Shown here in pieces: positions 42,101 to 50,043 of a DNA stretch of 64,000 bases; position 1 is the first letter of the stretch, and the number at the start of each line of letters is the position of its first letter. The notes beneath the pieces were generated by a model. The model had not been told where the DNA came from, made no database searches, and worked only from the letters and a program-made list of their open reading frames with translations. The stretch covers positions 1-64,000 of the forward strand of contig DGSP01000047.1 of assembly GCA_002393555.1 (NCBI GenBank), written 5' to 3'. This stretch comes from Prevotellaceae bacterium UBA4359. GTDB lineage: Bacteria; Bacteroidota; Bacteroidia; Bacteroidales; Bacteroidaceae. The position numbers and the translations under genes were made by a program.

Positions 42101-43211
42101 CGTGGTGGGCATCGACCGCCACTTTTCGCCTGCACCGCGCTACTTGTCGCCACAAGAGATGCAGGTGCTGCCCGTGGAGGAAGACCGCGCTTTCCGTTGG
42201 AGCATTCCGGCGGAAGACACGGTGAAGTGGGTGAGCATCACGAAGAAAGACCATCTGCTGAAAAACGTGACCGTGAAGGCCAAACGCCGCGTGTGGGACC
42301 GCACGGGCTGGAACGACGAGACCAGTGCGCGCCACTTGTCGATGATTTTCTACGACTGCGACGAGGCTTCTGACCGCATAGCCGATGAAGGCGAATCAGA
42401 CCCCGGCTTTTGCAATTGGCTTTTGGAAAAGAACAACCTCTTTGGTGGGTCATCCACCACCGATGATGTCATGGTGGGGGTGCCGCTCACCTACGGACAT
42501 CCCATTGCTATCTATGGCGACAGCCTGCGTAGTGGAGGGCGCAACACCCATGTGATTGTGGAGATAGACAACTACACTGCTGGACACCCCGATGACATGG
42601 ATGCTTTCCAATGGCGGACCGACACACCAGGCGGATTCTTGCGTTTCTATGGCGATGGATTCTCCTATAAGGGACGCCCCATCGTCTGGGTGGTTGACAA
42701 TCAGTTCTGCACCATCACCAATTTCCGCCTGCGTCGAGACGGAGTGCTGTCGCGCTATCTGGACACGACCGCCATGTTTGCTTCGGTCAACCACACCGAC
42801 AATCGCTCCAACGCCAATACCGAACTCCCCTTGTGGCTGGAGGATGTGAAGGCGGTCTATATCTCTGAGAACACTGAGGGACTGCACCAGCATCTCTACA
42901 TCGATGAGGTGGACTACCAGAACCCCGTGGTCATTTACTGCTACACCCACCGCCGTCTGCAACAGAAGGAGAAAGGTGTGCGCTACACCCACTACCAGGG
43001 CTTCAACGTGCCCAGCACCTTCGAGATGGAGGACTATAGCATCGTGCCGCCTGTGGAGGACTTCCGACGCACCCTCTACTGGAACCCCAACGTGAAACTC
43101 GACCGCCGAGGCCATGCCACCGTGGAGTTCTACAACAACTCCTCCTGCACCGAAATGTTCGTCAGTGCCGAAGGTATGACTCCCGAAGGCAAACCGCTAA
43201 GTGCATATTAA
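39183..43211 (+). CDS. Large surface protein: carboxypeptidase-regulatory, MG2-like and TonB-plug-like domains
   Basis: A 1342-residue exported protein; signal peptide at about residues 8-26 (start could also be the in-frame ATG at 39204). A carboxypeptidase-regulatory-like domain (about 29-100, GEPMAFANLYVA, LTNLDGQYTL) is followed by a region of unknown fold, a Ser/Ala-rich linker (about 380-410), a macroglobulin MG2-like domain with VYLHLDNTGYFKGETIWFKAYV (starting near 450), further beta domains and a plug-like segment at about 1080-1180. No barrel follows. Such proteins are widespread in Bacteroidetes and not understood; a role in surface binding or assembly is possible. It is well expressed as its own unit from the promoter just upstream. 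Confidence 0.75.
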   Translation: MNPKSKPMRRFLLFSLLFVLAHLVLAQQQQYSGRLVDAETGEPMAFANLYVAAGRGALTNLDGQYTLVATPDEEVRISFVGYSTLTLRAADLKPLLQMQPLSQRLNEVTVLSTDAILMRVRDQLRSDFSKHQRRQSHYFCRMTFLKDEQTEMVEAFLEANSAVNLRNLGVTNGQYWAKSPTGRIQSNLRNTNLHVNYTLGPMIRGNELWKDVLIVPFPEEGREKYLHDHYEVAQTTLSGRGDRTIYAITLTPKEQRRNRPILGGTLYVDAETLHLLRFDGTIYAVKAAATYGVQKERTTLDIAVKINYRHKNGFTEVNDISSSALNDEVQCHTVLTNVEDYHLPLTYGEKIGHNLLSAIERAGTNPEVESRYTFIPRTHEEIAVASSSASSSESTAATDRPVPASSSESHPADEGEALLSRLEHLTDTIGPLAYIQKAMRFGQAYPQEKVYLHLDNTGYFKGETIWFKAYVTRTDEESRTDLSKVLYVELLSPSGDVVERRKLPIRNGEAYGDIRVDSILLTGFYELRAYTRAMTNWGTQACYSRVIPIFRAPAREGDYTQPSIDRLSYRHRLNNERQTSADVANGNIVVLDADGQEQASDPEKKRAFNVHFYPEGGALVQGLPSRVAFTATDRDGAPLALVGYLADEDGTRRGDISTDAEGRGLFMLPADNVATKAIVRRADEGGEERVFMLPEALPSGCTMTVDALADDRISADLYCSSSLVGQQLGYVVMHGGKIVRCDTLTARPHHSLTFVRQYLPTGVSQLTLFDAQGRILSERLFFIIPPATAADSISVSSVNEHLTACGKVAFDLQAAPNATLSFSAIDAAGMVNGNYGNMRTWLLLGSEVKGYIHRPERYLEADDEAHRRMADLLMLVQGWRRYDWQLMSGQATWAKHQPVEDRLFLFGEVKGAKKNLNVEGVDVTAHFYNAGGQSFSATTTTTELGQYGFALPNIGGEWNLQLQAQKGDVPEAYVVGIDRHFSPAPRYLSPQEMQVLPVEEDRAFRWSIPAEDTVKWVSITKKDHLLKNVTVKAKRRVWDRTGWNDETSARHLSMIFYDCDEASDRIADEGESDPGFCNWLLEKNNLFGGSSTTDDVMVGVPLTYGHPIAIYGDSLRSGGRNTHVIVEIDNYTAGHPDDMDAFQWRTDTPGGFLRFYGDGFSYKGRPIVWVVDNQFCTITNFRLRRDGVLSRYLDTTAMFASVNHTDNRSNANTELPLWLEDVKAVYISENTEGLHQHLYIDEVDYQNPVVIYCYTHRRLQQKEKGVRYTHYQGFNVPSTFEMEDYSIVPPVEDFRRTLYWNPNVKLDRRGHATVEFYNNSSCTEMFVSAEGMTPEGKPLSAY

Positions 43212-43254
43212 ACGTGCAGAAATGTAACCGCTTGAATTTAAGACATGAAGATAT

Positions 43255-46200
43255 ATGAAAAAGACACTCAATAAATACCCGACGCTGCGCGAGACGAAGT
43301 TTGTGGATTTGATGCAGCGACGTGTGTTCAACGTGCTTATCATCGCCAATCCCTATGATGCGTTCATGCTGGAGGACGATGGGCGTGTGGATGAAAAGAT
43401 TTTTGACGAATATGCCAAGTTGGGCCTTCGCTATCCACCGCGTTTCTTCCGTGCTGCCTCGCAGGAAGAAGCCGCCGGACTGATAGGGAAGACGCAGTTC
43501 GACCTCGTCATCTGTATGCCAGGAACGGACAACAACGATGTGTTCGACATCGCCCGTGGCATCAAGAACGAGTTTCCGGCATTGCCCATCGTGGTTCTCA
43601 CGCCTTTCAGCCACGGCATCACTCGCCGCATGGTAAACGAGGACCTCTCGGCTTTCGAGTATGTGTTCTGCTGGCTGGGCAATACGGAACTGTTGCTCTC
43701 CATCATCAAACTCATCGAGGACAAGATGAACCTGGCCAACGACTTGGCTGCTGGTGTGCAGATGATTCTGGTGGTGGAAGATAGCATTCGCTTCTACTCC
43801 TCGCTGCTGCCCAACCTCTATCAGTTTGTGCTGCAGCAGAGTCTGGAGTTCGCCACCGAGGCACTGAACTCGCAACTGGAGATGCTGCGCATGCGTGGTC
43901 GCTCCAAGATTGTGCTGGCTCGTTCCTACGAGGAGGCGTGGGCACTCTACTCAAAGTTTAGCGACAATGTCTTGGGTGTCATCAGCGACTGCCGCTTCCC
44001 CTTGTTGGCCGACAGCAAGGAGAAGGACGAACTGGCTGGCTATAAACTGCTCAAGGCCATCCGCGAAGTGGACGAGTATGTACCCTTGGTGCTCGATTCC
44101 AGCGAGACCGACAAGAAGCCTTACGCTGACCTGTGCAAGGCCGCCTTCATCGACAAAAATTCCAAGAAACTCAATCAGGACGTGAAAGATGTGCTGACCA
44201 AGCATTTCGGGTTTGGCGACTTCATTTTCCGTAATCCCGACACGATGAAGGAAGTGGCTCGTGTGCATAACCTGAAAGAGTTGCAAGACAACATCTTCAC
44301 CCTGCCTGCTGACTCGTTGGGCTACCACCTGCGTCACAACAATGTCTCTCGCTGGCTGGCCTCTCGTGCCATCTTCCCCGTAGCCGAGTTCCTGAAGAAG
44401 ATAACCTGGAAGGTGGAGACTGATGTGGATGCACACAGGCAGTACATCTTCGATGCCATTGTCAGTTACCGCCGCATGAAGAACCGAGGTGTGGTGGCTA
44501 TCTTCCACCGCGACCGCTTCGACAGTTACAGCCAGTTTGCCCGCATTGGCGAAGGCTCCCTCGGCGGCAAGGGCCGGGGCTTGGCCTTCCTCGACAACAT
44601 CATCAAGAGGCGCACAGACCTCAACGACTACGAGAATGCCTCGGTGCAGATTCCCAAGACAGTGGTGCTCTGCACCGACATCTTCGACCGATTTATGGAG
44701 GCCAATGGACTCTATGAGGTGGCTCTTTCCGACCTGCCCGACGAGGAAATCCTGCAGTACTTCCTGCGTGGTCGTCTGCCCGAAGAGTTGGCCGATGACC
44801 TCATGTCTTTTATGGACGTGGTGGGTGGCCCTGTGGCCATCCGTTCCTCTTCCCTGCTCGAAGACAGCCACTACCAGCCTTTTGCTGGCATCTATTCCAC
44901 CTACATGATACCTCGTGCCGACGACAAGTATGTGCGGCTCGAAATGCTCTCCAATGCCATCAAGAGTGTCTATGCCAGCGTCTTCTACCACGCCTCGAAA
45001 GACTACATGGTGGCCACCTCCAATGTCATTGACCAAGAGAAGATGGCTGTCATCCTGCAGGAGGTGGTAGGACAGAAGTATGAGAGTGGCTTCTATCCCA
45101 CCATATCGGGTGTGGGACGCAGCATTAACTACTATCCCATCGGCGACGAACGTGCCGACGAGGGCATCGTGGAACTGGCTCTCGGACTGGGCAAGTACAT
45201 CGTCGATGGTGGCCTTTGCCTGCGTGTCTGTCCTCATCATCCCGACAAGGTGTTGCAGACCAGCGAGATGGAGATTGCACTGAGAGAGACACAAACGAAG
45301 TTTTATGCGCTTGATGTGGAAGCGAACGAACACGAGGGCGTGGGCAACATGCTGGCCTTTCAGGTGGACGATGCCTTCAATCTGAAAAAGGTGACCGTGC
45401 GCGATGCCGACCACGATGGTTCCCTCAAGTGGATAGTCTCCACCTTCGACCCCTACGACCAGTGCATCTACGATGGTTACTACGAAGGGAAGAACCGAAA
45501 GATTATCTCCTTCTCGGGCGTGTTGCAGAACGGAGTTTTCCCGCTGCCCGAACTCTTGCAGAAGGTGCTCCGCTATGGGCAGCAGGAGATGGCACGACCC
45601 GTGGAGATTGAGTTTGCCGTCAACCTGCACGACGACCGTTCGGGCGAGTTCTATCTCTTGCAGATTCGTCCGATGGTCGATAACCAGATGCAGTTGGACG
45701 AAGATATTACTCAGATAGCCGATGAGGACTGCCTGATCCGCAGCCACAATGCCATCGGTCACGGCATCATCAGCGACGTGCACGATGTGGTGTATGTGAA
45801 GACTGAGGACTATAGTGCAGCCAACAATCCTGCCACAGCCGAAGAGATAGAACGCATCAACCGTGGCTTCCTCCAACGGGGCGAGAACTACGTGCTGGTC
45901 GGTCCTGGCCGTTGGGGTTCGAGCGACTCATGGCTGGGCATCCCCGTCAAGTGGCCCCACATCTCTGCTGCCAAGGTCATCGTTGAGGCGGGTCTGCGCA
46001 ACTTCCGCGTGGAGCCGAGTCAAGGCACTCACTTCTTCCAAAACCTCACCTCGATGGGTGTGGGTTACTTCACGGTCAACGACTTCATGGGCGATGGCAT
46101 CTACCTCCAGTCCCTCCTCAACTCCCTTCCAGCAGTGGAAGAGACCGACCATGTGCGTCATGTGCGCTTCGATTTCCCCATCGCCATCAAGATAGACGGC

Positions 46201-46263
46201 ATGAAGAAGGAAGGTGTGGTGATGAAACCCGCTAATATAGGCCCCCACAATCTCGCTAACTAA
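43255..46263 (+). CDS. Two receiver-like domains fused to a PEP-synthase-type ATP-grasp domain
   Basis: A 1002-residue cytoplasmic protein without signal or membrane segments. Residues 24-155 form a degenerate receiver (no acceptor Asp at the LVICMPG strand). Residues 168-310 form a second receiver with acidic pair Glu175-Asp176, likely acceptor Asp245 in VISDCRFP and Lys301. From about 430 (ARIGEGSLGGKGRGLAFLD) to about 960 comes a PPDK_N/PEP-synthase N-terminal domain with the VAIRSSSLLEDSHYQPFAGIYSTY ATP-binding motif. The phosphohistidine swivel domain and the PEP-binding barrel of true PEP synthase are missing, so it cannot make PEP by itself. Possible roles are a phospho-regulated kinase or ligase; the substrate is unknown. 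Confidence 0.78.
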   Translation: MKKTLNKYPTLRETKFVDLMQRRVFNVLIIANPYDAFMLEDDGRVDEKIFDEYAKLGLRYPPRFFRAASQEEAAGLIGKTQFDLVICMPGTDNNDVFDIARGIKNEFPALPIVVLTPFSHGITRRMVNEDLSAFEYVFCWLGNTELLLSIIKLIEDKMNLANDLAAGVQMILVVEDSIRFYSSLLPNLYQFVLQQSLEFATEALNSQLEMLRMRGRSKIVLARSYEEAWALYSKFSDNVLGVISDCRFPLLADSKEKDELAGYKLLKAIREVDEYVPLVLDSSETDKKPYADLCKAAFIDKNSKKLNQDVKDVLTKHFGFGDFIFRNPDTMKEVARVHNLKELQDNIFTLPADSLGYHLRHNNVSRWLASRAIFPVAEFLKKITWKVETDVDAHRQYIFDAIVSYRRMKNRGVVAIFHRDRFDSYSQFARIGEGSLGGKGRGLAFLDNIIKRRTDLNDYENASVQIPKTVVLCTDIFDRFMEANGLYEVALSDLPDEEILQYFLRGRLPEELADDLMSFMDVVGGPVAIRSSSLLEDSHYQPFAGIYSTYMIPRADDKYVRLEMLSNAIKSVYASVFYHASKDYMVATSNVIDQEKMAVILQEVVGQKYESGFYPTISGVGRSINYYPIGDERADEGIVELALGLGKYIVDGGLCLRVCPHHPDKVLQTSEMEIALRETQTKFYALDVEANEHEGVGNMLAFQVDDAFNLKKVTVRDADHDGSLKWIVSTFDPYDQCIYDGYYEGKNRKIISFSGVLQNGVFPLPELLQKVLRYGQQEMARPVEIEFAVNLHDDRSGEFYLLQIRPMVDNQMQLDEDITQIADEDCLIRSHNAIGHGIISDVHDVVYVKTEDYSAANNPATAEEIERINRGFLQRGENYVLVGPGRWGSSDSWLGIPVKWPHISAAKVIVEAGLRNFRVEPSQGTHFFQNLTSMGVGYFTVNDFMGDGIYLQSLLNSLPAVEETDHVRHVRFDFPIAIKIDGMKKEGVVMKPANIGPHNLAN

Positions 46264-46276
46264 CAAATTTACAAAA

Positions 46277-46555
46277 ATGAAACGAACGACATTATGGATG
46301 ATGTTTACCCTTGCTTTGTGTGGCTTGGGGCTGAGTAGTTGCACGTCGGTAGCGAAGGGCGTGGCAGAGAGTTTTACGAACAACCTGATTGTGGAAGACC
46401 GCTATCGGATGATACTGGATGGCTTGCAGGTGACGCTCCTCATCACCCTCTGCGCAGTGCTCTTAGGTACAGTGCTGGGCGGGCTGGTGTGCTGGATGCG
46501 CATGAGCAAGCGGACATGGTTGCAGCAGGTGGCCAAGGTGTATATCCTGCCATAG
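46277..46555 (+). pseudogene. Remnant of an amino-acid ABC transporter permease
   Basis: This 92-residue ORF starts with a lipoprotein-type signal (LGLSSC, Cys22), then DRYRMILDGLQVTLLITLC and a glycine-rich membrane helix typical of the first segment of polar amino-acid permeases (HisM/GlnP type). It ends at a TAG right after QVAKVYILP, where the permease core with its EAA loop should follow. About 40 bases further, in another frame, a truncated solute-binding domain begins. An internal deletion is the simplest reading. Confidence 0.65.
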
Positions 46556-46611
46556 CAATACCGCAACAGCATGGGACAGGGCGCCTTCTGCATGTGGCCA
46601 TATACCCCGCC

Positions 46612-48132
46612 ATGCCGCCGTTCAGTTTCATCTGTTCGGGACAGCCGTCGGGCTTGGAGATTGACATCCTGACAGAGTGGGCCAACCGTCGCAACTGGCG
46701 GTTAGAGTATCTCACGATGGACTTCGCCTCGCAGATTCCCGCCGTGCAGACGGGCAAGGTCGATATGGCCATGTGTTCTGTCAGCATCACCGAAGAACGT
46801 AAGAAACAAGTGCTCTTCTCCGACGGCTACATCGAGTCGCACATCATGTTTCTTGTGCGGAAGGGAGAGACGGACATCCTTGCAGCGCCGGCCCTTGCCG
46901 AAGACGAAGAGACAGAGTTGCTGTCCGTCGGAGTGTGGATAGCAGCCATCCTCCTTCTGGTGGGTGGCGGTGCATGGCTCGTCCTGCGCCGTCGGAAGCC
47001 GCAAGTCTTGGCCCGGCCCCATGGAGAGACCAGCCAGGGCGCCATCGGCGACACGGTCATCAGCATCGCCCATCTGAAGAAGAACTACGGCACGCTCCCG
47101 GTGCTGCGCGACATCAGCCTCGACGTGCATCGTGGCGAGGTCATCTCCATCATCGGTCCCTCCGGCACCGGCAAGAGCACCTTCCTGCGCTGTCTGAATC
47201 TGTTGGAGCAACCCACGGACGGACACATCCTCATCGACGGGCAAGATATCTTGGCACCCCATGCCGATGTGTCCCAACTGCGCCGCAAGATGGGCATGGT
47301 TTTCCAGTCGTTCAACCTGTTTAACGGCCTTTCGGTGCTCGACAACATCACTCTCGCCCCCATCGGACTGTTGGGCAAGAGCCGCGAAGAGGCCGAGCGG
47401 AAAGGGCGAGAACTGCTTGAGATGGTGGGACTGGCCGAACGTGCCGATGCCATGCCCGACCAACTCTCTGGCGGACAGAAGCAGCGCGCGGCCATTGCCC
47501 GTGCATTGGCTATGGAACCTGAGATACTGCTTTTCGACGAACCCACTTCAGCCCTCGACCCCACGATGGTGAGCGAGGTGCTGGGTGTGATGACACGGCT
47601 GGCTCGTGAGGGCATGACCATGATTGTGGTGACTCACGAGATGCGCTTTGCCCGTCAGGTGAGTAGCCGCGTGTTGTTCTTTGCCGAGGGAGTGGTCTAT
47701 GAGGACGGCACCCCCGACCAACTCTTCGACCATCCGCAGCACGAACTCACCCGTCAGTTCATCCGCCAGATGCACGAGACTGCTTTCCTCATCGAGAGCG
47801 AGCACTTCGATTGGTATGCCATGATGGCACAGATGGAGCAGTTCTGCCGCCACTACAACCTGTCGCGTGTCAGGACTGACGGCGTGTTCCACGTCATCGA
47901 CGAGTCGCTGTCCATCCTCGGCTCAGCCCGGTCGGGCCTCCAGCCAGGCACACGGCTCACGCTGGCTTATTCGGAACAAGACGACACGTTGCAGTGGACA
48001 GTCCGCTGTCCGCAAGCCATCGACCCGGCTATGTTCGAGACCGACGACAACAGCGTTGCGATGGTCATGCTGCGCAACTTCAGCCGCGACATCAGCATCG
48101 ACGGCGACACGCTGCGTGTCGCCGTCAAGTGA
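46612..48132 (+). CDS. Truncated solute-binding domain fused to amino-acid ABC ATPase
   Basis: The open frame reaches back to 46339, but that would overlap the previous ORF; 46612 is the first ATG inside the homologous part (506 residues). Residues 1-75 match only the first half of a type-2 solute-binding lobe (GLEIDILTEW, SITEERKKQVLFSDGYIE). A single membrane helix follows (WIAAILLLVGGGAWLVL), then a complete GlnQ-type ATPase: Walker A GPSGTGKST, signature LSGGQKQR, Walker B LLFDEPTSALDP and the switch histidine in VTHEM. The last about 110 residues are an extension of unknown role. With no intact permease, transport is doubtful; the ATPase part could still be made. Confidence 0.6.
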   Translation: MPPFSFICSGQPSGLEIDILTEWANRRNWRLEYLTMDFASQIPAVQTGKVDMAMCSVSITEERKKQVLFSDGYIESHIMFLVRKGETDILAAPALAEDEETELLSVGVWIAAILLLVGGGAWLVLRRRKPQVLARPHGETSQGAIGDTVISIAHLKKNYGTLPVLRDISLDVHRGEVISIIGPSGTGKSTFLRCLNLLEQPTDGHILIDGQDILAPHADVSQLRRKMGMVFQSFNLFNGLSVLDNITLAPIGLLGKSREEAERKGRELLEMVGLAERADAMPDQLSGGQKQRAAIARALAMEPEILLFDEPTSALDPTMVSEVLGVMTRLAREGMTMIVVTHEMRFARQVSSRVLFFAEGVVYEDGTPDQLFDHPQHELTRQFIRQMHETAFLIESEHFDWYAMMAQMEQFCRHYNLSRVRTDGVFHVIDESLSILGSARSGLQPGTRLTLAYSEQDDTLQWTVRCPQAIDPAMFETDDNSVAMVMLRNFSRDISIDGDTLRVAVK

Positions 48133-48171
48133 GTGGCTGTCGGTTTCTCTTATTTCTTATTGATGAAAGGC

Positions 48172-49884
48172 TTATTGCCGCACCATCCTGATGACGTCGC
48201 TGGTGAAATCGACCACGGCAAGACGGTGAGTGATGAAGATGATGGTGCGGTCGTGGAAATGCTGCTTGAGGTTCTCAAGCAGTTTTTTTTCTGTCTGCAC
48301 GTCAAGGGCAGAGGTGGCCTCGTCGAGCAGGAGTACGCGGCAGGGATGGAGGATGGCACGGGCGATGGCGATGCGCTGTGCCTGCCCTTCGGAGAGACCG
48401 CCGCCTTGTTCGGCACAGTGGGTGTCAAGGCCGTCGGGGAGGTTGAAGACGAAGTCGGCCATGGCCAGGTGGAGGGCTTGGTGCATCTCGGTGGTGGTGG
48501 CGGTGGGGTTGCCCATCAGCAAGTTGTCGCGGATGGTGCCGGAAAAGAGGGTGTTTCCCTGAGGGATGTAGGAGAAGTTGGAGCGCAGGGCAGGGGAGAG
48601 AGAGACGGATTGGGAGGGGGCTTGAGAGAGGGGAAACCTCTCTCCGCATGAGGAGGATGGTTGGGATGGGGGGAGGGTGTAGGCTTCGGCCTTGCCTTCG
48701 GTGGGTGTGATGAGGGCAAGGATGAGGCGGATGAGGGTGGTCTTGCCGGCACCAGTCTCGCCGAGGATGGCCGTGAAAGAACCGGGACGGAAGTCGTGGG
48801 AGAAGTGGCGGATGACGGTGCGGCCCTTCTTGGTGTAGAAGTAGGACACGTCGTCGAAGCGGATGCCTACGTTGCCCTCCAGCAGGATGGGGTCTCCCTC
48901 TTCCTCCAGCGGCAGTTCCTCCAGTTCCATCAGTCGTTCGCACGAGGTGAGGCTGTTTACGAAGATGGGCAGCAGGCGGGCGGCATCGAGCATGGGGCGC
49001 TGGATGCGGTTGATGAGTTGGGTGAAGGCCATGAGCACGCCCATCGTGATGAGTCCCTCTTGCAGTTGGAAGAGTCCCCACGTGAGGGCCACGAGGAAGG
49101 CTCCGGCAAAACCGATGTTGACCAGTGTCTTGGAGAGGATGGAGAACTTGGCGCGGCTCTTGATTTGCTTGCGCAGCAGGCTTTGGCGTTGTTCCAGTTT
49201 GTCCACCATCGCATTCTCCTGTCCCAGCACCTTGATGACCATCTTGTGCTGGATGCTCTCCTGAATGATGGCCTGGATGGCCGAGTTGCTGTCCTTGATG
49301 GTGCGCACGATGCGTCGCATGCGCTTGAAGTAGATGCGCGAGAGCAGCACGAAGATGGGCGAGGTGATGATGACGATGATGGCCAGGGTGCGGTCCATCA
49401 CGTAGAGGTAGATGAACGATGCCAGAAACTGTGTGACCACCACAATGGCGGTGGGCAGCACGTCGGTCATCAAATCAACGATGTCGCCCACATCGCCGAA
49501 GAGGCGGTTGATGACGTCGCCGCTGTGGAACTTCTCGATGCCGTGCCACTTGCCCTTGATTAACTGTCGGAAGAAGAACTGCTGCATCAGGTTTTGCGTC
49601 TTCACACCCAGCACCGCCGAAATCCAAGTGGAGGCGATGTGCATGAGCAGTTCGCACAGGAACACGGCACCCAGCAGCACGGCCGTCCAGATGATGCTTC
49701 CCTCCTTGGCGTGGGTGGCAATGTCGGTGAGCGAGCGGATGGTATCGACGCTGAGCAGTCCGAGACCCACCAGCGCGAGGCCGATGAGGGCATTGAGCAG
49801 GGCTTGCAGGCGGCAGTTGCGGTGGTGTCGCCACAGCCATGCGGCGATTTGCTTTGTTGAATATTTTGTCTTGTTCAGTTGCAT
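48172..49884 (-). CDS. ABC exporter, membrane and ATPase domains fused
   Basis: A 570-residue half-transporter of MsbA/LapB-like architecture: six membrane helices (about 15-310) and a nucleotide-binding domain with Walker A GETGAGKTT, Q-loop YIPQGN, signature LSEGQ and Walker B VLLLDEATS. ATG 49884 is preferred over a TTG nine codons upstream. Between Walker A and the Q-loop there is a Ser/Pro-rich stretch (about residues 402-425) some 20 residues longer than in relatives; its DNA (about 48595-48680) is C-rich and hairpin-forming and may be an inserted repeat. The substrate is unknown. Confidence 0.88.
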   Translation of the reverse strand: MQLNKTKYSTKQIAAWLWRHHRNCRLQALLNALIGLALVGLGLLSVDTIRSLTDIATHAKEGSIIWTAVLLGAVFLCELLMHIASTWISAVLGVKTQNLMQQFFFRQLIKGKWHGIEKFHSGDVINRLFGDVGDIVDLMTDVLPTAIVVVTQFLASFIYLYVMDRTLAIIVIITSPIFVLLSRIYFKRMRRIVRTIKDSNSAIQAIIQESIQHKMVIKVLGQENAMVDKLEQRQSLLRKQIKSRAKFSILSKTLVNIGFAGAFLVALTWGLFQLQEGLITMGVLMAFTQLINRIQRPMLDAARLLPIFVNSLTSCERLMELEELPLEEEGDPILLEGNVGIRFDDVSYFYTKKGRTVIRHFSHDFRPGSFTAILGETGAGKTTLIRLILALITPTEGKAEAYTLPPSQPSSSCGERFPLSQAPSQSVSLSPALRSNFSYIPQGNTLFSGTIRDNLLMGNPTATTTEMHQALHLAMADFVFNLPDGLDTHCAEQGGGLSEGQAQRIAIARAILHPCRVLLLDEATSALDVQTEKKLLENLKQHFHDRTIIFITHRLAVVDFTSDVIRMVRQ

Positions 49885-49915
49885 GCAGTGTAGGTTGTCT
49901 CGTAGTCTCAAAATA

Positions 49916-49978
49916 GGTGTGACTCACACCTATGGTAGGGGTGTGACTCACACCTGTGGTAGGGGTGTGACTCACACC
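49916..49978. repeat. Palindromic repeat, three units of 24-base period (locus A)
   Basis: The 15-base palindrome GGTGTGACTCACACC occurs at 49916-49930, 49940-49954 and 49964-49978, separated by nine-base linkers TATGGTAGG and TGTGGTAGG. It sits between the start of the exporter gene and the end of the NAD kinase gene. The same structure, in reverse orientation, is at 59069-59131. Confidence 0.95.
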
Positions 49979-50043
49979 TGTTTTGTGGTGCTGAAAGCCC
50001 CTTGTGGGAGGACTTTCCCGGATGGCCTCTTGCGGCGGCCTTG

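Noticed and set aside
43951..45876. Long minus-strand ORF of 641 codons
   Set aside because: It is the shadow of the receiver/ATP-grasp gene on the plus strand; the translation is rich in His/Val/Gly without domain pattern.
46339..46611. Upstream start of the ATPase fusion gene
   Set aside because: It overlaps the permease remnant in another frame and the peptide is not protein-like there; homology begins shortly before 46612.
48133..48171. Terminator between the convergent ATPase fusion and exporter genes
   Set aside because: The 39-base gap shows no hairpin with a T-tract.
49916..49978. CRISPR array
   Set aside because: Units are palindromic and the linkers are only nine bases long and nearly identical; no cas genes are present.
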